Assembly (NCBI GenBank): GCA_030710605.1
Contig: CP092877.1
Coordinates: 44,314,406 to 44,378,405, forward strand
DNA length: 64,000 nt
From: Cordylochernes scorpioides
Lineage: Eukaryota > Arthropoda > Arachnida > Pseudoscorpiones > Chernetidae
Direction of reading: 5' to 3'
In this document: piece after piece, positions 21,652-32,449 of the stretch
How the letters are laid out: each line of letters opens with the position of its first letter
Numbering within the stretch: position 1 is the first letter of the stretch
The notes under the pieces: generated by a model
What the model was told of the DNA's origin: nothing
The model's database searches: none
What the model saw: only the letters and a program-made list of their open reading frames with translations
Translations under genes and position numbers: made by a program

Positions 21652-21710
21652 CTTATTTTCAACGATTTTGTGTTCAATCTCACAGTTTTAACTGCGAGAT
21701 CGATCGACTT
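21652..21710 (-). other. Candidate ODC first (5' UTR) exon
   Basis: Ends in a strong donor (AAATAAG|GTAAGTTTG, minus) and is preceded by a less AT-rich region (21720-21920) containing an E-box. The 5' limit is a guess. Confidence 0.3.
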
Positions 21711-21911
21711 GATAAAATAATATGAAAAGGAACTGGAGAGAATGGCTATACGATGTAGCACGAGTGCTAGTCAGATCATTTTCTAAAGGAGCACAACTGT
21801 CAGGAGAGGTTTTAAGAAAGAACTGGGAGATAAAGGAGGAGTCTAGCCTACAGGTTTCACGCCATGGGCAATTATTAAATGGGCACAGCGAATGGCAGCG
21901 CTGCTTTTGGT

Positions 21912-21917
21912 CACGTG
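21912..21917. promoter_or_regulatory. CACGTG E-box, candidate ODC promoter element
   Basis: Palindromic CACGTG in ggtcacgtggct about 200-260 bp upstream of the candidate first exon. Vertebrate ODC is a known Myc/Max target through CACGTG boxes; applying this here is inference. A TATAAATAG sequence lies at about 21944-21952 on the plus strand. Confidence 0.3.
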
Positions 21918-21959
21918 GCTAAACAACTTTATCAAGGTAAAATTATAAATAGTCGTATC

Positions 21960-22822
21960 TTCTTTTTTATTTCTTTATATTGCAAAATATTTTGACTTTG
22001 TGGATTAATTCTAAAACGCAATATTTAAAATGAAAACTTTGTTCTTTTTGATTGTTTTTTCAGCTTTTCTTTTTCTTTTTTCAGTTTCGATTCTTTTTTG
22101 GCGGTAAATTTAAAATTTATTCCTTATTTAGCTGGTTAAGAAATTTACTTAGGAAAAAAAAATTAATATTTCTGAATAAGGTTTTATATAATAGAAATGG
22201 AGAAATATAAATTAAATATATTTTTCCCCAATAGTGCATAACGCCATCTACTTAGAGAAATGGATCCAATCAACCAAAGCAAAAAAAAAAAAATTTTTTA
22301 ACCTGAATATTTTTATTTGAGCGCTTCTAGTAATATAAATAGTTTTTCAAGTTATTGATTGTGTATTTGATATCGCTTTCTTTTAAAATTTATTTATTAT
22401 TATTATTATCTTAAATATTGATTGCAAGCCTCTTACAAATTACTTTTTCTGAAATATTCTACCTCATTTTTTTCTTAATAAATGAAGTTTATGCATTTTC
22501 AAAATTGTCTACAAAATTTAGAAATGTTGCCTTGAGCTAGATGCTATATAATAGATGTTAAAAGGATCGCTTCATTATATTTTTTAATGATCCTTTTTTT
22601 CAATATGATGTGGAATAATGGAGATCCATTATTCTGGACGTCTTCCGAACGGCTCGGTGACAGCAAACGAAAAAAGCCCCTGCTGCGCTCGCCGGCAAAT
22701 AAAGAGGGAGGATGGGGTATGGGAACTCATAAAAGAATAAAATCTTCTAAAACGCGATCAAGGCGAAATGAAGAGCCATTTTCAGCTATATTTCCTCATA
22801 AAACAATAAATCAATAGCTTAA
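21960..22822. other. AT-rich intergenic DNA
   Basis: No gene recognised. A less AT-rich patch at 22600-22780 has a short frame with a basic composition (76 codons) but no family resemblance. Confidence 0.4.
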
Positions 22823-24115
22823 CCCTTAGTTACTGGCGCCTATTTTCCTTACACAATTACTGGCGTTCAGCCTCTCAGGCCGTCTTTTAAAATCAATAAT
22901 AAACCATGTTATTTATAAAATAAAAAGAAATTAAACGTATACACATAATTTCCAAAGAATAAATATTTTGTTTTTTTCGAATAAACAGAGCTCTAAACAA
23001 AATTAAATGAAAATGTACAAGAAACTCTTTCATCTAAAATATTCTATATATATTCTAAAAAATTCTATCTAAAATATTTTATTCAAGATTAGGTGCACAA
23101 TTCAAGCATATTTCAATAGAATGATCTTTGCAGATTGGTTCTTTGCATTTTTTGAATTGCATTTGAGTTTGACGATCTTTTTTACATAGGTAGCATCTTT
23201 TGCGTTTTTTGGACCAAGGACTGCCGCTTGTGGATTCCTAGATAACACATATTATTGATATTTCGTTTGAATATCAAATAAATATATGCCTACCTCAAGT
23301 GATGAAGTTCCAGCATGCTTCTGAATTAATACTTGCAGATCTCTTGACAAATTTTTGGCTTGATTTCTCATATTCAAGGCATCTCTCATTAATTGTAGAT
23401 CAAGCTGCTTTATAAAATCTTTTCGAGCCATTCCACCGTCTTGCTTGACAGCCTTATAAATTATTGCTGAATTTATTGCAATCACATCCAAAAAGTTGAA
23501 AAATAAACACAGGGGCCATCTTTTGGTTCTTCTTCCAACTGAATACATGTCTGATCAACTACATCTACACCACCTTTGGTCATATTATAAAATGTGATTA
23601 TCTCAGGCTTTTATTGTTCAGCAGTTTCTTGATCAATTGTTGTGGTCGAATGCATTGTGGAGAGTAATATAACAGATTTTCCAATTTTAGGGACATAGGA
23701 TACCAAATTTTTGTTTTTTGAAAAACCAAAAGTGGAACGAACTTCTATTATATTATACAGAATTACAATCACAAAACACAATTTAGAATGCATATAATTG
23801 AAGCAAGAGTAATAAAAAAATGAATGCTCAACTTATTTGTTGCGTTTGAACGTCTATAAAACCAAAAGTGAAACGGCCAATAATAGGGGCGCTAAAATTC
23901 CCAGTGACGTAATTACTGGCGCTCGGCTTTAAAGGCCGTTTGATTTAATAACTCGGGATATACAAAATAGATTTCTCTTAAAATGAAAAGTTCTTCAAAT
24001 AAATGCATTTTATTAAGCTACCTAAAATTTTGATGAAAAATATTGCATTTTGAAAATTTCGCAAACATTTTTAATTTTCACACGGCCTTTCAAGCCGAAC
24101 GCCAGTAATTACGGG
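22823..24115 (-). mobile_element. piggyBac-like DNA transposon, internally deleted
   Basis: Flanked by TTAA at 22819-22822 and 24116-24119. Ends are CCCTTAGTTACTGGCG and, inverted, CCCGTAATTACTGGCG. A sub-terminal copy of AATTACTGGCG..CGGC..(A)AGGCCGT occurs inside each end (about 22853-22895 and 23908-23945). The 1.3 kb body carries only the C-terminal part of a transposase on the minus strand. Confidence 0.92.
23079..23800 (-). pseudogene. piggyBac transposase, C-terminal remnant
   Basis: Pieces in order: FGFSKNKNLVSYVPK and VILLSTMH (23611-23793), then after a frameshift near 23600 a segment reading toward VDQ, then SVGRRTKRWPLCLFFNFLDV (23252-23548), then past a probable short intron (GTAGGC...TATCTAG, about 23235-23291) the cysteine-rich end CYLCKKDRQTQ, CKEPICKDHSIEICLNC, stop at 23081-23079. 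These are the DDE C-terminal and the RING/PHD-like zinc finger regions of piggyBac transposases. The N-terminal catalytic region is absent. Confidence 0.85.
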
Positions 24116-24484
24116 TTAAAAGATAAACATTTTGATACTGTCCTCAGCATACCACCTTTTAGCAGAATATGAGAGAGAGCATTTATATGTGTTGCTTACA
24201 ATTTTTATTTATATATATATATATTAACAAGAGAAGGAATCGCCAGACATTAGCTTGAAGAAGGAATCAAAGTTTATGGCTACGAGTTTCTTTTATTTGT
24301 GAAGTATAATCGGCAAGCTTTCAGACTATGGCATCCTTCAACAGGCAACTATCCAAGAAACTAGAGGATAATATATATATATATATGTAAATATTTACAT
24401 AATTAGAAATTTTCTTAATAAAATAAAATTTTTGTATAATAATCCCATTCATTTCATTAAGAAAATTTCAAATTATGTAAATAT
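24116..24484. other. Short repeats between piggyBac and Gypsy-1
   Basis: 24290-24370 contains a Penelope-end-like phrase (cggcaagctttcagactatggcatccttcaacagg). 24390-24418 and 24456-24484 are a 29-bp inverted repeat (atatttacataatt.gaaattttcttaat). Gypsy-1 is inserted exactly at the end of its right arm. Confidence 0.6.
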
Positions 24485-24665
24485 TGTCACGGTAGTGATA
24501 ACGAGTATAACAAAAGTTTAAGTAAAAATAATTTATTTATAAAATGCAAACTATTTCTAAAAATTTATTTACAAGTAATAATATACAAGCATGGTAAGGG
24601 GTGATGACTATGCAAATATTTATTATGATATATCACAGAATATTTAAAATAATTATTCAGTGACA
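24485..24665 (-). repeat. 3' LTR of Gypsy-1
   Basis: 181 bp, contains an 18-bp segment (taaggggtgatgactatg-like) absent from the 5' LTR. Confidence 0.9.
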
Positions 24666-25702
24666 TTGCCCCCTTCCTAGATGAACAGCGTCCCGCTGTA
24701 ATTATCACTTGAACAGATCAGCTTGGTCCCCAGGGTCATGGTAGGGTTTCATTCTCAGTACATGGACCAGGTCTCTTGTTTGGCGTCTCCTGGTTGGTTG
24801 GTCCACAGGTTCAACTTCGAAGGTCACGTCAGAGAGTTTCCGAGTAACCCTGTATGGCCCGAAGAAACCTTTTCATCAGTTTTTCTGAGAGTCCCACCTT
24901 TCTTATCGGGATGAAAATCCATACCAGGTCACCGACGTTGTAATCCATTGCCTCGTGCTTTGAGTCATATCTAGCCTTGTCCTTTTCTTGGGCTTTCAAG
25001 GTTTCTAATCTAGCTAGCTACCTAGTCTCTTCGACTCGCGAGGCAATCTTCTGACTGTAATCCTTTTGGAGATCTTCATGCGGATTTGGGAAAAGAGTGT
25101 TTACAGTTGTTTCGGCTTCGCGTCCATGAATCAGTTTAAAAGGGGTAAAACCTGTCGTATCTTGTTTTGCCGTGTTGTAGGCGAACGTGACGTGGGGCAG
25201 GATTACGTCCCAGTCCTTCTGTTCAACACTTACATACATAGCGATCATGTTGGCTAAGATTAATCGGCTAATCCCCTAATAGAATGTTCAAAACTATAAG
25301 TCTGAGGGATAAGTGTCTTATGCGAAAAAAATTTATTTCAAGCTGTCGTGAACCGATGTATCGACGAGCATTGATTGGTGAGTTCCGCAATCAACTTGGA
25401 TTGGAATACTCGTCCTCGGTCCGTGATGATTTCTCTGGGGGCTCCGTGCTTGAGAACAACATCTTCCATTAAGAACTTGGCTGCTTCTTTTGCTTCCCCT
25501 GTGGGTAAGGCTTTAGTAACGGCAAATCGAGTAAGATAGTCAGTACAGACTATGATCCATTTATTACCAGTATCAGACTTGGGAAATCTTCCAAGGAGGT
25601 CCATTCCAACTCTCTGAAAAGGGGAGGTTGCAGGAGGTATGGCCTTAAGTAGTCCGGGTGGCTTTTGAGTTGATTGTTTCTTTCTTTGGCACTCTTTACA
25701 AT

Positions 25703-26971
25703 TCAAAGAAAAACAGGGTAACGTGGTAAGATTCTTTTAATAGAACACTACGAGCTTTCAGGCAGCAACTGCCCTTCTTCAGGTCTAATACAAGTGTAGA
25801 CAAAGAAGTGCCATATTTATAAGCGAAACTCATACCATCATGATCTCCATTTTACTCACAACCCATCATGTTTTAATTGCATCCCGTTTTTAGACGTTTT
25901 AGTCATCGACACTAATGGCACTTTTCAGACCACCGTATTTCGCAAGCCTAACTTCACTCCCTCCTATTTACACTTTTTATCACATGCCCCGGTTTCTCAC
26001 AAAATCACCACGGTAAAAACTCTCTCCAAACGGGTATATACTCATTGTTCCCTTGCCTTATTTAGAACGATCGAGAAGCGTACCGTTTACACCCATCTTT
26101 TATCCGCCGGTTACCCTCATAATTTTATTGACCGCCATTTTTACGTTCCGAACCACAAAAAAGTTACACCTCCGCTGTATAAAAACGTCTGTGTCCTTCC
26201 TTTTTCGACCACGAACTCTGATATTGCGTTATTTTTACGAAAATTCGGTATTCGCACGTTTTTCAAAAATTCGCCTTCCCTAGAAGCATCCTTACGGCAC
26301 CCCATAACAAAAATATCATGCAACGATTGTGAGCAATGCTACATAGGTGAAACTGGTCGAACCATCGCCACTAGAATCCGCGAACACAACCGTAATATAC
26401 GTTCCAAAGATCGAAAATCTCTCATCTTTCAACACATGGCAGATTTCGACCATTCCTTTAATTTAGACGATACGATTTCTGTATACAGGGATATTGGAAA
26501 CAAGTACCAACGCTTGGTTCTGGAAGCACTGGTGTCCAACTGTACTCCCAGTTTTAACCGGAAGATTGATCTCCCACCGCAATATACAATATTTTACGGC
26601 CTCACTCGCTGATATGTTTTTGGGTTTTTATTGTTATTTATGGTTCAATTTTTATCTCCGTGTTTTGCCTTCAGATTTAATTTTTATCTCCGTTTTTGCC
26701 TCTATTTCTCACACAGAGTTTGTTTTATTTTTATTTGTAAATATGCAAATTCCCCTTTCCAATCTCCAGTATGTAAAATTCCTTATTCTTTGCGCGTATA
26801 TATGTAAATATTTTCGCTTATAAATATGGCACTTCTTTGTCTACACTTGTATTAGACCTGAAGAAGGGCAGTTGCTGCCTGAAAGCTCGTCGTGTTCTAT
26901 TAAAAGAATCTTACCACGTTACCCTGTTTTTCTTTGAATATTACAGCGTGGCGATATGATGTCTGATCCTA
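25703..26971 (+). mobile_element. Penelope-like element with GIY-YIG endonuclease, 5'-truncated
   Basis: Inserted in Gypsy-1 with a 12-bp target duplication ACTCTTTACAAT (25691-25702 and 26972-26983). Terminal repeats are inverted: 25703-25828 against 26812-26937, followed by a 34-bp tail. They carry the phrase cctgaagaagggcagttgctgcctgaaagctcg, a decayed-hammerhead-like motif known from Penelope-type terminal repeats. The coding part is on the plus strand. Confidence 0.92.
25857..26612 (+). pseudogene. Penelope-like RT C-terminus plus GIY-YIG endonuclease
   Basis: An uninterrupted frame of about 251 codons ends at TGA 26610-26612. First part: IPFLDVLVIDTNG, TTVFRKPNFTPSYLHFLSHAP and LLSAGYPHNFI, typical of the region after the RT palm in Penelope proteins. 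Second part: the endonuclease SCNDCEQCYIGETGRTI followed by TRIREHNRNIR and ending TPSFNRKIDLP; CYIGETGRT with R in TRIREH are the GIY-YIG catalytic signatures. RT catalytic motifs lie upstream and are missing, so it is 5'-truncated; no good start codon. Confidence 0.9.
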
Positions 26972-29557
26972 ACTCTTTACAATGAGCGACATACTTCCGT
27001 ATGTCCCGGAGAAGTCCTGGCCAGAAATATTTGTTTTTAACTCTCTCATATGTCTTCGAAAATCCAAGATGACCTGCTGTGGGAGCGTCGTGTAAACTTT
27101 TCAGTAGTTCTAAGCGTAAGTGCTTGGGATATAACTAAAAGGTGTTGGTTTCACAGGGGGTCGAAATTCTTTTTGTATAAGGTTCCTTTTAAAATATCAT
27201 ATCCTTTCAATTCGGCACCAAATCTTTCTGTTTCCTCTATCAATTTACTAATTTTAGGGTCTTTTCTTTGTTCAGCCTCGAAGCACGTCAGAGCAGTTAT
27301 TGAGGGTATATCATCATCCTCATCATTGTATGCTTCTTCCGATTCAAGTTGGAGAGGATTTCGAGAAAGACAGTCGGCATCTTGGTGTTTGCGTCCTCTT
27401 TTATAAACAACCGTTACATTGTATTCTTGGAGTTTTAAAGCCCATCTTGCTAGTCTTCCTGTCGGGTCCTTCAGGTTAGATAACCAGCAAAGAGCGTGGT
27501 GGTCAGTGACGATGACAAACTCACGACCAAAAAGGTACGGTTGAAATTTGTTGATGGCCCATATTGCGGCCAAGCATTCTCTTTCCGTTGTTGAGTAATT
27601 CTTCTCCGCCTTAGATAAAGTTCTTGAAGCATAACCAACTGGCCGCTCTTTCCCATCGTTGATCTGTACGAGGACAGCTCCAATTCCATAACCGCTGGCG
27701 TCAGTATGGAGCTCGGTTGGCAGTTGTTCTTCGAAATAGGCAAGAACAGGTTCAGACATCAATGCTTTTTTCAAGGAATCAAAAGCATCCTGTTGGTCAG
27801 AGTTCCACGTGAATTTTTTATCTTTTTGAGGACTTTGTGTAGAGGCGCAGCTTTCTCAGCAAAATGTTCGATAAATCTACGATAATAGGAACATAGGCCA
27901 ATGAAGCTTCTCACATCTGTTATAGATTTTGGGGTCGGAAACTTGGCGATAGCTTCAAACTTTTCTGGATCGGGATAAATACCTTTACTATCGACGAGGT
28001 GTCCAAACACTCTTATTCATTTGGTTCCGAAAAGGCACTTTTTTGGGTTGAGGCGTAGCTCGGCTTTGTCGAGACATTGTAGTATGATTTCAAGCCTGTG
28101 TAAATGTTCGTTGAACGATTTGGAATACACCACGATGTCGTCTAAATAACAGAGGGCCATCGTCCATTTCAGGCCTTTCAATATCTTGTCCATCATGCGC
28201 TCGAATGTTGCAGGGGCATTGCACAGGCCAAAGGGCATGACTAGGAATTCGTAGAGTCCGTCAGGGGTAATAAAGGCAGTTTTTTCTCTATCTGCTTCGT
28301 CGACTTCTATTTGCCAATATCCTGAACGAAGGTCCATTGATGAATAAAATTTGGCTCCTTTCAGGGAGTCAAGTGTATCATCGATTCAGGGTAGTGGATA
28401 AACGTCTTTTTTAGTAACTTTGTTTAGTCGTCTGTAATCCACACAGAAACGCCAGTTACCATCCTTCTTCTTCACTAAAATAACCGGCGATGACCATGGA
28501 CTTTCTGAATGACTATAATCCCGGCGTCTAGCATTTTATCCACTTCCGTTTGGATTGCTTGGCGTTCTGTAGGGGAGACTCGATATGGTCCATGCTTAAT
28601 AGGCTGATGGTTTCCAGTTTCAATTTTATGTTTGGTTACTGAAGTTTGCTTTACTGGTTCATTATTTTTATCAAATATTTTATCATATCGTTTTAAAATT
28701 GATAAGATTTGAGACTGCTGCTCTCCTGATAAATCAGCACTAATTAAATTTTGTAAAAATTTAAAGTCACTTTTATCAGCATGACTGGCATGATTCGCAT
28801 TTTTCACCTCCTTATTAAATTCAGAACATTCTGAAATAGCCGTCAAGTTATTTTCTTCAACACTTTGAATTTTTCCCAGGCACATTCCCTTAGGGACTAT
28901 TTGAGCTGTGGTGCTAGAATTTATGATCCAAAGTTTTCCTTTATTATGGGAAAGCCTGAACAATGCACAGGGAAGTGTTAACCCTTTTCCTATTAATACC
29001 TTTTTCGAAGGTTCAAAAGTACCTGATTTTGCCCATTAAGCTCTTCACTCATAACATTTATTAGTTTGGTAGATTCGGCTGGGATTACGACGCTTCTGCT
29101 AGCCACAACCTTTCCCATGGAAGCTGGTGAATTTAGTACATCTTTGGCCTCTCTTCCAATCTGATTTCGGCGCGTCCACAATCAATCACGGCATTTGATG
29201 CCTCTAGGAAATCCCATCCGAGGATAATACTTGGGTTACTATTAGGGAGGACGATAAACTCAAGCGGCTGTTCCAATCCATTGATGCTCAAGCTGATTGT
29301 GCATCGGCCGATTGATGTAACATTCTTGCCATCAGCAACTTTCAGAGTCATTCCGCTATCCTTGAACATGGTCTTTTTTAATTGTCGTCTTAATCCATCA
29401 GAGATAACTGAAAAAGAGGAACCTGAATCGACCAGAGCAGAAAATGCAATGTCATCAATGATGATTTCGACATAATTTTGTTGTAATTTAGCGGCTGTCG
29501 ACGATGGAGGGTTTTTCACACCCGCGGCTTCCCCCTCTAAAGAAGACGCGACGCTTA

Positions 29558-29564
29558 GTTTTTT
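29558..29564 (-). promoter_or_regulatory. Gypsy-1 slippery heptamer AAAAAAC at gag/pol junction
   Basis: Minus-strand A AAA AAC directly followed by TAA (29557-29555) and by GCGTCGCG. A -1 shift here enters the protease frame (LSVASSLEGEAAG, then NPPSSTAAKLQQ). Gypsy-3 has a matching arrangement, including the same CTAAGCGTCGCG. Confidence 0.65.
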
Positions 29565-30782
29565 CTAGATTGTAGCGGCGTGGGGATTGGCTTGTATGGC
29601 GGCCTGGGGAAATGGACTGGCGTCTTGGGGATCTTCCTCTGTTTGGATACGGCGATTGTCTGCGGTAGATTTGGCTTCTTATGGCTTGGTGGTTACCCAT
29701 TTGAGGTTCTTGGGTGCTTAGTGCATGTCCTTCGGGTCTCTGCGTCCATTGTCGGCGTTCTCTACAATATCGCTTAACATGGCCTGGGCGGCCGCAATTA
29801 AAACATATTGGGATGTTTTCATGCGTCCTCCATTCATCCGTTCTTCGTTGTGGTGGCCTCTGGTTATATATGGGTGTTTGGGTAGGGTACTGACGTCGTG
29901 GAACCTGGTTGAATGTACGTGTTTGGTTGGGGTACGACTGTCGTGGCGGAGGCCTTTGAATAGGCTTCGAAATTGAAGCTACGTTTTTTTCAATCTCTTC
30001 TCGGATAATTTCTTTCAGAGAAGATGGTTCAGGGATAGTTAACTCTGGATTTAGTGCGCGATGAACTTCTTCACGCACGATGCGTCGGATTAAGTCTTCC
30101 ATTGATTCAGAGTCTGCTGAATTGATGGCGGCAACATTCGTTAGTCTGTCGAATACTACACGTTTATTTACACGTTTTTTATTTGAAGCCTCGATTTTTC
30201 GGCACCATTTGATGAACTCATCGATAGTTGCGATGTCTAAAATGATTATTGACTGATATATCTCCTCCGATGTTCCTTTCGTCAAGTGTGCGACTATTTC
30301 ATTTTCCATCGTAGCCGGATTCACTTCTCTGCACAGATGGAGAACATCTTGAATGTAGGAATCACTGGTCTCCTCCTTCCCCTGAGCTCGAGTTTTAAGG
30401 TTCTCTGCGAGCTGATCTTTTCGGGTGACATGATGTCCGAAATTCTGAGAAAACATTTTCACAAAATATCCCATGAATTAATTTTCTCTTCAACATTTTC
30501 GTACCATATGTGCGCTGTTCCTTGGAGGAAAAAAATTAACATTTGCGAGGCACATTGAATCATCCCAGCAGTTGTAGCGAGCGACGCGATGGAATTCTTT
30601 CAACCATTTTTCTGGATTCTGGTTGCGTTCTCCAGTAAAAATAGAAGGGTTTCTAAAAGGTTGAAAGTGGTACTCACCCATTTTTGTCTGTGTCTCTTGC
30701 TTGACCATAGCGATGTTTTCTTCAGGTTCTAGTCCTTGTGGTCTTCGGCTTCTTCTAACGGCTTGGGCGTCGAGGGAATATT

Positions 30783-30797
30783 CCAGCTTCTCCACCA
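30783..30797 (-). other. Gypsy-1 primer-binding site
   Basis: TGGTGGAGAAGCTGG, two bases after the 5' LTR, partly complementary to an alanine tRNA 3' end (…CTCCACCA). Confidence 0.6.
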
Positions 30798-30799
30798 GT

Positions 30800-30962
30800 T
30801 GTCACGGTAGTGATAACGAGTATAACAAAAGTTTAGGTAAAAATAATTTATTTATAAAATGCAAACTATTTCAAAAAAATTATTTACAAGTAATAATATA
30901 CAAGCATGGCAAATATTTATGATGATATTCCACAGAATATTTAAAATAATTATTCAGTGACA
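30800..30962 (-). repeat. 5' LTR of Gypsy-1
   Basis: 163 bp, TGTCAC/GTGACA ends (plus-strand view). Confidence 0.9.
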
Positions 30963-30985
30963 ATATTATATATATATTAACATAG

Positions 30986-31223
30986 TGTCAGGAGGACAGA
31001 GTTTCCTGGTATTCCCTCTTATCTGGACAGACCGGTCGGGGTAAATAGTGGCGCGACAGAAAAGGATAAAAGATCTCAGTTCTCCCCTCTTGCTCTAACG
31101 GCTGGGTCGATTTGGCTCATGTAAACAGTAACTCTTATTTTATATTTAAAATCTCTCATATACCTCATTAAATAAATATTTAAAGTAATTCGAAGGCCTA
31201 GTTAATTATTTTTCATCGCGACA
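30986..31223 (+). repeat. 5' LTR of Gypsy-2
   Basis: 238 bp, TGTCAGGAGG ... TCGCGACA. Confidence 0.92.
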
Positions 31224-31227
31224 ATTG

Positions 31228-31243
31228 TGGTGGAGACGCCGGG
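31228..31243 (+). other. Gypsy-2 primer-binding site
   Basis: TGGTGGAGACGCCGGG, four bases after the LTR; close to the complement of alanine tRNA 3' ends (TGGTGGAGATGCCGGG type). The gag frame reads straight through it. Confidence 0.7.
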
Positions 31244-32439
31244 TAACGAGACAGTCACCAGACGAAGTCGTCGCCTTCAAGGATTGCAACCAGAGCTATC
31301 TACAGTGTTTGCCTTTCCTGCTCGGAAGAAAATGGAAAGAGAAGAAAGCCGACCATTCTGCCATCGGTGGAGAGATCCCACTGTTTTCTCGGGAGAACGT
31401 GGGGAAGATTCGCAGCGTTGGCTAAGCGACTTCCAGCGTGTGGCACGTTACAACAAGTGGGATGACTCCATGTGTCTGGCCAACGTCATCCTCTACCTCA
31501 CTGGCACAGCGAAGTGCTGGTTCGAAAACTTCGAGAAATCTTGAATTCGTGGGAGGAATTTAAGATAAAGTTTTGTGAAATATTTGGGAACAAGGAAGAC
31601 ACGGCTAGAAAAGCCGAGAACATTCTTCGAACTAGAGCGCAGACGAGTGGGGAAAACGTCGAGAGCTACATACAAGAAGTCCTCCTTCTTTGTAAACAGA
31701 GCAACCCCAGAATGTCGGAAGGAGAAAAGGTGAGCCACCTGATTAAAGGCGTAGCGGAGGAAGTGTATCAGGCACTTGTTAGGAAAGACATCAGCACGGT
31801 GGACCAATTTGTTGCGTTCTGCCGCCGATTCGAGGCATTCAAGAGGATGCGTGTTGCACCGCCCAGGTTCAACCGACTGCCCAATGTGACCACCATCTCG
31901 ACCGCTGAACCTGAGAACCTAGAAGCCCTGATTAGAAGAATAGTAAGAGAGGAGGTTCAGAAGTTTATGGCTCCTCCTTCTACATTTGCCGCCCAGGATA
32001 TCGACATTCCACCTCCCGACCTACGGGGTGTCATCCGTAGTGAAATCCAGCAAACATTGGCTCCTATCTCTGCCCCTCGTCAGCCCGAGTGCTTCCGCCC
32101 TCGGCGACAATACCTCCCCCAGAACGATCAAGGTTACAGACGAAGAACCGAAGGGCCACCAAATAATCAAAGGACTCAGTGGCGTACTGAAGATGACACA
32201 CCGATCTGCTTCCACTGTGGGCGCCCTGGCCACGTTGCACGTTATTGCAGAGACAGACGTCAAGCTTTTGCGGATGCCAGACTTGGAAGAGAAACAGTCG
32301 ATTTCGGAAGACCAAGAACGGAAAATTACACCATGGGCGAATCAGGAAGCGAACTATCCCAAGGAAGATTTAGAAACCCGTCGCCATATCCCCACCGCGG
32401 AAGATTCCAACCCAGCCGCTCACCCAGTCGCCGCAGTGA

Positions 32440-32446
32440 GGAAAAC
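32440..32446 (+). promoter_or_regulatory. Gypsy-2 frameshift-site remnant GGAAAAC at gag/pol junction
   Basis: GGAAAAC immediately before the gag TAG. It is one base away from the efficient heptamer GGGAAAC, and a -1 shift leads into the protease frame (LDGAPSGGVAATDENPP). Confidence 0.5.
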
Positions 32447-32449
32447 TAG

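Larger units (their letters stand above)
24705..29554 (-). pseudogene. Gypsy-1 pol (protease, RT, RNase H, integrase)
   Basis: Pieces on the minus strand: protease ALVDSGSSFSVIS and ILGWDFLEA (29133-29519); linker and RT entry KHGPYRVSPTERQAIQ (28475-28963); RT palm FITPDGLYEFLVMPFGLCNAPATFERM and CYLDDIVVYS (28017-28337); SFIGLCSYYRRFI (27771-28010); RNase H HTDASGYGIGAVLVQ, TERECLAAIWA, TDHHALCWL, GRKHQDADCLSRNP (27151-27774); integrase CKECQRKK, DLLGRFPKSDTGNKW, HGAPREIITDRG (25338-25706) and AYNTAKQDTTGF (25018-25248); chromatin-proximal end RMKPYHDP; stop at 24707-24705. YLDD is intact but at least six frameshifts or stops separate the parts. Confidence 0.88.
29555..30798 (-). pseudogene. 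Gypsy-1 gag
   Basis: Reads from the primer-binding site: RRSRRPQGLEPEE, then capsid-like FTGERNQNPEKWLKEFHRVARYNCWDD (30490-30795), frameshifts near 30530 and 30480, then EETSDSYIQDVLHLCREVNPA, an Arg/Pro/Gln-rich linker and the zinc knuckle CFNCGRPGHVKRYC (29488-30474). The position aligned with the Gypsy-3 start ATG is CTG here; the first in-frame ATG comes about 30 codons later. Another indel must lie between the knuckle and the slippery site. Confidence 0.85.
24485..30962 (-). mobile_element. Gypsy-1: Ty3/gypsy LTR retrotransposon, decayed
   Basis: LTRs at 24485-24665 (3') and 30800-30962 (5') with TGTCAC...GTGACA ends and a 4-bp target duplication ATAT at 24481-24484 and 30963-30966. 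Minus-strand order: PBS, gag with zinc knuckle, protease, RT, RNase H, integrase, and a purine tract (aggaagggggcaa) next to the 3' LTR. Many frameshifts; a Penelope-like element interrupts the integrase region. LTRs differ by an 18-bp indel and several substitutions, so this is older than Gypsy-2 and Gypsy-3. Confidence 0.93.
31227..32449 (+). pseudogene. Gypsy-2 gag
   Basis: First frame 31227-31544 begins with GTG GTG GAG ACG (no ATG until about 31330) and gives RRSRRLQGLQPE and FSGERGEDSQRWLSDFQRVARYNKWDD. A frameshift near 31535 moves the rest to 31540-32449: SWEEFKIKFCEIFG, ENVESYIQEVLLLCKQ, then the knuckle CFHCGRPGHVARYC and an Arg/Ser-rich tail ending SEEN, stop TAG 32447-32449. One indel apart, otherwise well preserved. 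Forms the capsid of the virus-like particle. Confidence 0.88.

Noticed and set aside
22587-22817. 76-codon frame in a less AT-rich patch
   Set aside because: Basic composition but no similarity I recognise, no splice or initiation context; too weak for a gene call.
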